Source of the DNA: Candidatus Microgenomates bacterium | Lineage (GTDB): Bacteria; Patescibacteriota; Microgenomatia; 2-02-FULL-39-11 | DNA: 5,710 nucleotides | Assembly (NCBI GenBank): GCA_022866885.1 | Contig: JALHWS010000057.1 | Location: 1-5,710, forward strand | Direction of reading: 5' to 3' | In this document: piece after piece, positions 1-5,351 of the stretch | How the letters are laid out: each line of letters begins with the position of its first letter | How positions within the stretch are numbered: position 1 is the stretch's first letter | Translations under genes and position numbers: made by a program | The notes under the pieces: generated by a model | What the model was told of the DNA's origin: nothing | Seen by the model: the letters and a program-made list of their open reading frames with translations, nothing else | Database searches by the model: none

Positions 1-1253
1 AGAGACAGAAGCGGGATTCCGGAGAGTATTTCAGTAACCATTGCTTGCGAGTTGCCACCACTTTAGCTGAAATGAAACTGGACGCGGATACGGTTGCCGC
101 CGGTATCATCCATGATGTCTTGGAAAATGCCGTAGAACAGGGCTTTCAGATCACAGCGAAAGATATTAGTGAGCAATTCGGTGAGACTGTCCAAACTTTG
201 GCTTTAGGCACCCAAAACAGTGAGTGGGATTTTACGATAGAAGATGAAGAAGTTCCAGGGTACAAACAGATGAGTGAAGCTGAATTAACACTAGCGAAAG
301 ATGCAATGTATGATGAACGGACGCAACAAAAAATTCTCCACCAACTTAGCGGGGAGAAAGGGACTGATCCTAGGGTAATCCTTATTAAGCTGGCTGACCG
401 TTTAGATAATACTAGGACGATCAAAACAATGAAGGGAACTATTTTTGAGAGCGCAGATGAAAGACAAAAAAGAAAAGCGGATGATACACTTAAGGCTTTT
501 TCTATTTATGCCAAGATTACAGGAGAAATCGCAACCAGGAACGAATTGGCCGATTTGGCTTTTGAGGTGGTGGAAAATGATCGTTTCATGCAGATCTGGC
601 AAGCTATGCAATATGTATTAAATCACGAAATAAATGTAGATTGGCAATCTCCCAGTCGTTATGAACGAGTATTGGCAGCATTAAGTCAAATATATAATCC
701 GGAAAGAATTACTGAAGAGATGAGGCAGATAATTCCGCTGGAAAGAATAGGGATGACAAAAGAAGCATTAACTGTTTATTTGCCGGGACTTTATGGAATG
801 CACCAGACTTGGAAAAGGAAAAAAGAAAAAACAACATTTACCCCTTTTGATTTATACGCCAAAATGGCTATCCGGATACCGGATGAGCAAAGAGGTAAAC
901 AATCAATGGCAGATTATTGCCAAAGCATAATCGAATCGTTTGGTGAGAATGGCTGGGAGGACGTGTCGGCAGAATATAATAAAAAAGAAAACAGCAAACC
1001 GGTAGATGGAGCTCTGATATTTATTAGACAAAAAACAACAGGCAGATTATTGCGGGTTTTTATCATCCATGAAAGCGTTTGGAAACGGGAAAGAGCGCGG
1101 ATTGCCGATCTTTATCGAACCGATGCGGATGAAGTAAGCAAACAAAATGCTCAGGCGAAACTGGATGATCTTAAGGAAAGATATCTTGCATTAATAACCG
1201 AAAATGGTGGTAGTAGAGATTCCGCAAGAGTTTTGCAACAAATTGGAGAATAA
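1..1253 (+). CDS. RelA/SpoT-family HD hydrolase with degenerate synthetase-like half (5' partial)
   Basis: Likely cytosolic (p)ppGpp hydrolase or related nucleotide phosphohydrolase. The frame is already open at the first complete codon (nt 3), and residues encoded before nt 45 (RQKRDSGEYFSNHC) fit the Rel N-terminal pattern, so the start lies upstream and the TTG at 45 is internal. HD-domain metal ligands are visible: His of NHC (nt 39-41), His-Asp of IIHDVLEN (111-116) and Asp of KLADRLDNTRT (396-398). Family Rel proteins usually have HDxxED; here it is HDVLEN. The segment ending NELADLAFEVV (about nt 495-570) matches the ELEDLAF helix after the HD domain. The following region, to about nt 1115, follows the synthetase layout (FDLYAKMAIRI resembles DLLAVRI) but lacks recognisable RxKxxxS, YxSLH and EVQIRT motifs. 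The protein ends there, with no TGS or ACT region. The stop is TAA. The family is fairly sure; hydrolase-only activity is inferred. Confidence 0.8.
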   Translation, partial: RQKRDSGEYFSNHCLRVATTLAEMKLDADTVAAGIIHDVLENAVEQGFQITAKDISEQFGETVQTLALGTQNSEWDFTIEDEEVPGYKQMSEAELTLAKDAMYDERTQQKILHQLSGEKGTDPRVILIKLADRLDNTRTIKTMKGTIFESADERQKRKADDTLKAFSIYAKITGEIATRNELADLAFEVVENDRFMQIWQAMQYVLNHEINVDWQSPSRYERVLAALSQIYNPERITEEMRQIIPLERIGMTKEALTVYLPGLYGMHQTWKRKKEKTTFTPFDLYAKMAIRIPDEQRGKQSMADYCQSIIESFGENGWEDVSAEYNKKENSKPVDGALIFIRQKTTGRLLRVFIIHESVWKRERARIADLYRTDADEVSKQNAQAKLDDLKERYLALITENGGSRDSARVLQQIGE

Positions 1254-1344
1254 AAAGATTATATTTTCGCAATAATACTAGTTTCTCCCCGGAAAAAACT
1301 CTAGTTGTTTCTCAAGATATTTTTTTGAGGAATAATCTTTATAT
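1250..1344. terminator. Inverted repeat between convergent genes, possible two-way terminator
   Basis: The gap between the two convergent stop codons is largely self-complementary. Outer arms 1250-1262 and 1332-1344 pair at 12 of 13 positions. Inside lie two smaller stems: ACTAGTTT (1278-1285) with a bulged AAA..CTAGT partner ending near 1305, and GTTTCTCAA (1307-1315) with TTGAGGAAT (1325-1333). The second inner stem overlaps the outer right arm by two bases, so the folds may alternate. There is no canonical GC-rich stem followed by a T-run on either strand. The terminator role therefore rests on position and symmetry alone. Confidence 0.3.
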
Positions 1345-1345
1345 A

Positions 1346-4009
1346 TTACGGCAGGATCCGGAAGCGCAGTTGTTTCTTGATTTCCACCAGAATAAAAGGA
1401 AAGATGGCGGCCAGGACGATGATCAGCCATTGGTTGGTATCAAGGGCAACGGTTTTGAAAACCAGCCGGCCGAAACTGGAGTGGATAACCAGGATTTGTA
1501 AAATAATGGAAAAGAAGACGGTGGCCACCAGGATTTTATTGGTAAAAACGCCAACGGTAAAAAGCGATTTTCTGGTACTGCGGTTGTTGAAAGCGTGGAC
1601 CAGTTGTGCCAGGGAGAGCGAGGCAAAAGTGATCGTTTGGGCGATTTGGTAATTCCATTTGTTAAGCGTTACTAAATAAATAATAAAGACGGTCAGCCCG
1701 ATCATACTTCCCTCAATCAGCATATACATCCAGCGTTTACGATGAAGAAGCGGTGTAGAAAGATCCCTTGGCGGTTTTCGCATAATATCCTTTTCCGGCG
1801 GATCAACTCCCAAAGCGAGAGCCGGCGGGCCGTCGGTAATAAGGTTGATCCAAAGGATTTGGATGGGAAGAAGCGGGGGCGGAAGGCCGAAGATGACGGC
1901 TGAGGCGACGACGATCACTTCCGAAAGGTTGCAGGAGATGAGGTAGCGGATGAATTTCACCAGATTGGCAAAAATCACCCGGCCTTCCCGGACTGCGTCG
2001 ATGATGGTGGCGTAATTATCGTCGGTGATGACGATGTCAGCCACTTCCCGCGTGACATCAGTGCCGGTTTGCCCCATAGCCACCCCGATATTGGCCGCCT
2101 GCAAAGCGGCCGCATCATTGACTCCGTCACCGGTGACGGCGACAGGGGTATTAGGCAGGCTTTTGATTGCCTGGACGATTTTCAACTTGCCCAAAGGCGA
2201 GATCCGGGCAAAGACATTAACCCCGTTTTTGATTTCCCGGGCCAGTTCTTTGATGGTCATTTCCTGGACTTCGTTTTCCGTGAGAACTGTTTCATTTTTC
2301 TCCACGATCCCGGCTTCCCTGGCAATGGAAAGCGCAGTCACTTTGTGGTCGCCGGTGATCATGATGGTGCGGATGCCGGCTAATTTAGCTTGAGATAAAG
2401 CTTCTTTGACTTCCGGCCGCAGCGGATCCTGCATGCCGAAAAGACCCAGATATGTCATCTCTTTTTCTTCAAGTTTGTCTTTTTCGAGCAGGTTTTTTAC
2501 TTCGGTTATCGTTAATTTTTTTTGAGCTACCGCAAGACTACGAAGACCCTTTTGGGCCAGTTGTTGGGTTGTTTCCAAGATAGCTTTTTGTTGGGAAGAG
2601 GTAATTTTACATCTTTTGAGTATTTCTTCAGGTGCGCCTTTACTATAAAGAAAATGGTCGGAAGTGGCATTGATCTGGACGGCAACACTCATCATTTTTC
2701 GCTCGGCCGAAAAGGGGACTTCAAAAAGCCGCGGTTCGGCCGAATTTATTTCCTTGTCGTTCAGTCCGGCTCTTTGGCTGGCCACCACTAAAGCGCCTTC
2801 GGTGGTATCTCCGATAATCTGGTTGTGATTGACCTTGGCATTGCTGGCTAAAACTCCGATTCGAAGAAGAGATATTAACGCCGGATTTTTTTCCGGATCG
2901 GTGATTTTTTTGTTTTTATCAAAAAACGAACCTTGCGGCAGATATCCTTCACCTTCGACAAAAAACTCCTCGCTATTTGGAAGGATGATATTGGTAACAT
3001 TGATTTTGTTTTGAGTCAGCGTCCCGGTTTTATCGGTAGCGATGATTTTTACCGCCCCAAGCGTTTCTCCGGCCATCAGCTTTTTGACAATTGTTTTCTT
3101 GTCTGCCAGTCTTTTGACGCCCAAAGATAAAACAATGGTGACGATGGCCGGCAGGCCTTCCGGAATAGCCGCCACCGCTAAAGCTATCGAAGTAAGCAGA
3201 TTTTCGACAAAAGGAACATTTTTCAGGATATTGATCAAAAACATAAAAAGGACGATGACGCCGATGATTTTCGTCAGAAAAGTTCCGACTTTTTCAAGTT
3301 CAACCGTTAGTAATGTCTTGGGAGGGATCGTTTCTTGCAAAGAAGAGGCAATTTTACCCATTTCCGTACTTTGTCCGGTAGCCACCACCACCGCTTTTCC
3401 CCGGCCGGCTACCACTACCGTATCTTTGTAAACCATATTAACCCTGTCTGCCAGAGGGACCTCTTTTGGGGTAATCGCCTGCCAGTTTTTGGTCGCCGGA
3501 TGCGATTCGCCGGTTAAAATACTTTCGTCTACCCGAAGAGAATATGATTCGCAGAGTCGGACATCGGCAGGGGAAAGGCTGCCTTCTTCCAAAATGACGA
3601 TATCACCGGGTACCACTTCGGCATTGGGAATTTTTTCCAGACTGCCGTCTCTTTCAACCAACGCGTAAAGAATATCTTTTTCTTTCAAAGATTCTAGCGT
3701 TTTTTCCGCCTGGATTTCCTGTACAAATCCGATGATTGAATTGATAAGGACGATGGAAGCGATGGCAATGGCGTCGATCCACTCGCCAAGAAGGTATGAG
3801 ACGAGGGTGGCAGCCAGAAGGACCAGGATCAGGAAATCCTTGAATTGCTCGACGAATTTGAAAAAAATCGGCGGTTTCTTTTTGATTGGAAGGGTGTTGG
3901 AACCGTATTTTAAAAGACGTTTTTGGGCTTCTTTGGCTGAAAGGCCGAGAGTTTCGTCAGTTTCTAGAGTTTTAAGAACTGTTTTGACAGACTGAGTGTA
4001 GTATGACAT
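1346..4009 (-). CDS. P2A (SERCA-like) calcium-transporting P-type ATPase
   Basis: An 887-residue membrane pump expected to export Ca2+ (possibly Mn2+) from the cytoplasm using ATP. All core motifs are present in order: actuator TGES (166-169), PEGLP in M4 (283-287), phosphorylation motif DKTGT with Asp326, nucleotide-binding KGAPE (457-461), DPLRP (528-532), TGD (552-554) and hinge TGDGVND (626-632). Ten membrane segments are placed roughly at 47-67, 77-97, 242-262, 272-296, 685-705, 710-733, 760-780, 788-807, 823-843 and 858-876, the normal P2 layout. Ion-ligand equivalents of SERCA Glu309, Asn768, Glu771, Asn796 and Asp800 are kept (Glu284, Asn694, Glu697, Asn722, Asp726). The M8 Glu908 position appears to be Gln802. 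Length is normal and the gene looks intact. The ATG at 4009 gives a standard N-terminus, with no Shine-Dalgarno before it. It lies downstream of the peptidase gene on the same strand, but a 241-bp gap with a mobile element separates them. Confidence 0.95.
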   Translation of the reverse strand: MSYYTQSVKTVLKTLETDETLGLSAKEAQKRLLKYGSNTLPIKKKPPIFFKFVEQFKDFLILVLLAATLVSYLLGEWIDAIAIASIVLINSIIGFVQEIQAEKTLESLKEKDILYALVERDGSLEKIPNAEVVPGDIVILEEGSLSPADVRLCESYSLRVDESILTGESHPATKNWQAITPKEVPLADRVNMVYKDTVVVAGRGKAVVVATGQSTEMGKIASSLQETIPPKTLLTVELEKVGTFLTKIIGVIVLFMFLINILKNVPFVENLLTSIALAVAAIPEGLPAIVTIVLSLGVKRLADKKTIVKKLMAGETLGAVKIIATDKTGTLTQNKINVTNIILPNSEEFFVEGEGYLPQGSFFDKNKKITDPEKNPALISLLRIGVLASNAKVNHNQIIGDTTEGALVVASQRAGLNDKEINSAEPRLFEVPFSAERKMMSVAVQINATSDHFLYSKGAPEEILKRCKITSSQQKAILETTQQLAQKGLRSLAVAQKKLTITEVKNLLEKDKLEEKEMTYLGLFGMQDPLRPEVKEALSQAKLAGIRTIMITGDHKVTALSIAREAGIVEKNETVLTENEVQEMTIKELAREIKNGVNVFARISPLGKLKIVQAIKSLPNTPVAVTGDGVNDAAALQAANIGVAMGQTGTDVTREVADIVITDDNYATIIDAVREGRVIFANLVKFIRYLISCNLSEVIVVASAVIFGLPPPLLPIQILWINLITDGPPALALGVDPPEKDIMRKPPRDLSTPLLHRKRWMYMLIEGSMIGLTVFIIYLVTLNKWNYQIAQTITFASLSLAQLVHAFNNRSTRKSLFTVGVFTNKILVATVFFSIILQILVIHSSFGRLVFKTVALDTNQWLIIVLAAIFPFILVEIKKQLRFRILP

Positions 4010-4044
4010 AAATTTCTAATGATTAATTCCTAATTTCTAATGGA
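4010..4044. repeat. Degenerate 7-bp tandem array before the ATPase start
   Basis: Five consecutive heptamers on the + strand follow a pattern close to (T/A)AATNNN, including TAATTCC and TAATTTC. An exact 11-mer AATTTCTAATG occurs at 4011-4021 and again at 4032-4042, exactly three units apart. The array directly abuts the ATPase ATG and would form most of its mRNA leader, in reverse orientation. No Shine-Dalgarno sequence lies close to the ATG within it. Confidence 0.5.
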
Positions 4045-4047
4045 TGT

Positions 4048-4078
4048 CTTAGAGCCTGTTTGAAAAGTCATTAGTCAA
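4048..4078 (-). promoter_or_regulatory. Weak candidate promoter for the ATPase gene
   Basis: On the - strand TTGACT (4078-4073) matches five of six -35 consensus bases. A TCTAAG hexamer (4053-4048) matches four of six -10 bases, but the 19-bp spacer is longer than ideal. The -35 box lies inside the mobile element and the -10 box straddles its edge. If real, the insertion would have supplied most of the promoter, with a leader of about 30 nt. No better pair was found closer to the gene. Confidence 0.2.
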
Positions 4079-4195
4079 CGTCATTGCGAGGCTAAAAGCC
4101 GAAGCAATCCCGTTGGGCAAACTGGTATCCTACGGGATCGCCACGCTCGTTCCTCGCTCGCGATGACATATAACCATAAGTTTCCAAACAAGTTC
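4052..4195. mobile_element. 144-bp MITE-like element with terminal and internal inverted repeats
   Basis: The left end starts GAGCCTGTTTGAAAAGT. The reverse complement of the right end starts GAACTTGTTTGGAAACT, a match at 13 of 17 positions, and spacing from these ends to the next paired block is the same on both sides. That inner block is GTCATTGCGAG (4080-4090) against CTCGCGATGAC (4157-4167), fully paired with one G-T wobble. Further in, GCAATCCCGT (4104-4113) pairs with ACGGGATCGC (4132-4141) at 9 of 10 positions, and GGCT-AAA-AGCC (4090-4100) makes a small side hairpin. The element is flanked by TTA at 4049-4051 and 4196-4198, a possible 3-bp target duplication. It has no room for a transposase, so it would depend on one elsewhere. 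A TNA-type duplication and GAG ends recall some IS5-family elements, but family assignment is a guess. It lies between two co-directional genes. Confidence 0.65.
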
Positions 4196-4251
4196 TTAAT
4201 GATTTAATGTTTAAAACATTTAGATATTAAAAATTGAAAATTAAAAATTCC
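4196..4251. repeat. A/T-rich 7-bp tandem array after the peptidase gene
   Basis: The clearest part is three tandem heptamers at 4230-4250, AAAATTG, AAAATTA and AAAATTC, running into the peptidase TAG stop. Further left the period decays, and a short palindrome, AATGTTT (4206-4212) against AAACATT (4214-4220), lies there. No GC stem with a T-run is visible, so no terminator for the peptidase gene is called. The unit resembles those at 4010-4044, which suggests the mobile element split one longer array. Confidence 0.4.
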
Positions 4252-4904
4252 TAGATTATCCCTCCCGTTTTTACCGGAATCAGAAACGACAGGATGAGAT
4301 TGACGATTGGAGAGATAATCCTGGCAATCGGAGCGGTGCCGTAGAAAGGGAAGATAAGGAAAAGAAGGATAATCATTCCGTATCTTTCCAGTTCCATCCA
4401 GTCACGGTAGAGTTTTTGCGGCAGCAGTCCGGCAACGACTTTGAAACCGTCCAGAGGATGAACCGGCAGGAGGTTGAAAACGGCCAGGATGACGTTGAAA
4501 TAAATAAAGGTTTTTAATATTTCCGTAAGAAATAGGTTTAAACCAAGCAAAGGAAGGTTGGCGATCATTTGAAGGACCAAGCTGGAAGTGAAGGCCATCA
4601 GAAGATTGGAGAAGGCGCCGGCAAAAGAGATGATGGCAGCATCTTTTTTGGGATTTCGGAGGTTAAAAGGGTCAAAAGGGACCGGTTTACCCCAGCCGAA
4701 GCCGATAAAAAGAAGAAGAAGGAGGCCGATAGGGTCAAGGTGAGCCAGGGGATTGAGAGTCAGCCTACCCATAAGTCTGGGAGTCGGGTCGCCAAGGCTG
4801 TCTGCCGCAAAGGCATGGGAAAACTCATGGATGGAAATAGCCATGATCAGGAGGCCGGCAACGGCCAAAAATTCCATTGGATTGACGAAAAGAAGATCAA
4901 GCAT
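4251..4904 (-). CDS. M50B site-2-protease-type zinc metallopeptidase, integral membrane
   Basis: A 217-residue membrane protease of the minimal M50B (Rip/SREBP S2P-like) type, expected to cleave transmembrane substrates within the bilayer; its substrate cannot be read from the sequence. HEFSH (26-30) supplies two zinc His ligands and the catalytic Glu27. NLLPVHPLDG (144-153) supplies the third ligand, Asp152. GRLTLNPLAHLDPIG (46-60), GKPVPF (72-77) and AGAFSN (95-100, normally AGPxxN) are family landmarks. Hydrophobic segments lie near 9-25, 58-70, 90-115, 124-146, 175-190 and 193-210. There is no PDZ or CBS domain. A TTG start at 4952 would add 16 residues, but that stretch contains the candidate -10 boxes and is not family-like, so the ATG at 4904 is preferred. 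No Shine-Dalgarno precedes either start. The stop is TAG. Confidence 0.9.
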   Translation of the reverse strand: MLDLLFVNPMEFLAVAGLLIMAISIHEFSHAFAADSLGDPTPRLMGRLTLNPLAHLDPIGLLLLLFIGFGWGKPVPFDPFNLRNPKKDAAIISFAGAFSNLLMAFTSSLVLQMIANLPLLGLNLFLTEILKTFIYFNVILAVFNLLPVHPLDGFKVVAGLLPQKLYRDWMELERYGMIILLFLIFPFYGTAPIARIISPIVNLILSFLIPVKTGGII

Positions 4905-4905
4905 C

Positions 4906-4934
4906 TTGTGAAAAAGGCTGATTTCTGATATAGT
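4906..4934 (+). promoter_or_regulatory. Candidate sigma70-type promoter for rpmB-maf
   Basis: TTGTGA (4906-4911) matches four of six -35 bases and TATAGT (4929-4934) matches five of six -10 bases, with an ideal 17-bp spacer. Transcription would begin near 4941, giving a leader of about 36 nt. The -35 box falls just upstream of the peptidase ATG, which agrees with the shorter peptidase start. Confidence 0.5.
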
Positions 4935-4960
4935 ATAGCAGGTTAAATCCAAAATCCAAA
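4932..4960 (-). promoter_or_regulatory. Candidate promoter for the M50 peptidase gene
   Basis: On the - strand TATACT (4937-4932) matches five of six -10 bases. Upstream, TTTGGA (4960-4955, 17-bp spacer) or TTGGAT (4959-4954, 16-bp spacer) gives only three of six -35 matches. The start would be near 4925, about 20 nt before the ATG at 4904. The -10 box overlaps the opposite-strand rpmB -10 box by three bases. Confidence 0.4.
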
Positions 4961-4978
4961 GCTCAAATATCTAAATAT
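4944..4978. repeat. 7-bp tandem array forming the rpmB leader
   Basis: Five heptamers in register follow a pattern near (T/A)AA(A/T)NNC, beginning TAAATCC then AAAATCC and ending at the rpmB ATG. They occupy nearly all of the presumed mRNA leader and leave no Shine-Dalgarno sequence. They also cover the weak -35 region of the divergent peptidase promoter. Confidence 0.5.
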
Positions 4979-5348
4979 GTCTTATAAATGTGATTATTGT
5001 AAAAAAGGTCGTGGTTACGGGCACATGGTTTCCCATGCCAAAAACCGCTTGAGAAGGTTTTTTCTTCCCAATCTGCAGAAACTGAAAGTCCTTCGTAGCG
5101 GAATTTCCGTTCAGGTGAGGTTTTGTACCCGCTGTATCAAAAAACTAAAAAGAGACGGCCGGATAGGCAATTTTTACCTGAAAAAATTCATGGCGCCGGT
5201 GACGAAGACTGCGGCCGAGGTGGGAAAGACTGTAAAAGTGGAGATTAAAGCCTTAAAAACAGACGACACTTTGAAAAAAACCAAAAAAGAGAAAGAAGCG
5301 GCCAAGGCTACCTTAAATATCGATGCGATTGTCGGCAAAAAAGTCTGA
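4977..5348 (+). CDS. rpmB: 50S ribosomal protein L28, zinc-ribbon form with Lys-rich tail
   Basis: Structural component of the large ribosomal subunit. The L28 signature is clear: VSHAKNRLRRFFLPNLQKLK (18-37), after a GxxYGHMVSH-like start, followed by VRFCTRCIKKLKRDG. Two Cys pairs, Cys5/Cys8 and Cys50/Cys53, match the zinc-binding (C+) form rather than the Cys-less paralogue. The conserved core ends near residue 65. The remaining roughly 58 residues are Lys/Ala/Glu-rich and extend past the usual 60-80-residue bacterial length. The ATG is the first start after a good promoter, and no Shine-Dalgarno precedes it. The TGA stop is followed by TTT and then the ATG of the next gene, in the same frame, so the two genes are probably cotranscribed. 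Confidence 0.93.
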   Translation: MSYKCDYCKKGRGYGHMVSHAKNRLRRFFLPNLQKLKVLRSGISVQVRFCTRCIKKLKRDGRIGNFYLKKFMAPVTKTAAEVGKTVKVEIKALKTDDTLKKTKKEKEAAKATLNIDAIVGKKV

Positions 5349-5351
5349 TTT

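Noticed and set aside
45..47. TTG at 45 as the start of the HD-domain gene
   Set aside because: The frame is open upstream to the window edge, and the residues encoded there fit the Rel family pattern, including the first metal-binding His.
2025..2393. Open frame of 122 codons on the strand opposite the ATPase, with other similar ones across 1377-3995
   Set aside because: These are antisense to a well-conserved gene, have low-complexity translations without family features, and arise from the codon bias of the ATPase.
4080..4167. CRISPR repeat or rho-independent terminator explanation for the GC-rich palindrome
   Set aside because: There is only one copy with no spacers, and no T-run follows the stem on either strand; the extended terminal repeats and TTA flanks fit a MITE better.
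4569..4928. Open frame of 119 codons opposite the M50 peptidase gene
   Set aside because: It is antisense to conserved peptidase motifs and its Lys/Gly/Glu-rich translation matches no known family.
4905..4952. TTG at 4952 as the start of the M50 peptidase
   Set aside because: The added 16 residues are not family-like, and the stretch carries candidate -10 boxes for both strands; the ATG at 4904 fits M50B N-termini better.
5346..5348. UGA recoded as Gly (as in Gracilibacteria/Absconditabacteria), giving an L28-Maf fusion
   Set aside because: The 888-codon ATPase frame and the other genes have no in-frame TGA, and TGA here sits at a natural L28 end just before an ATG.
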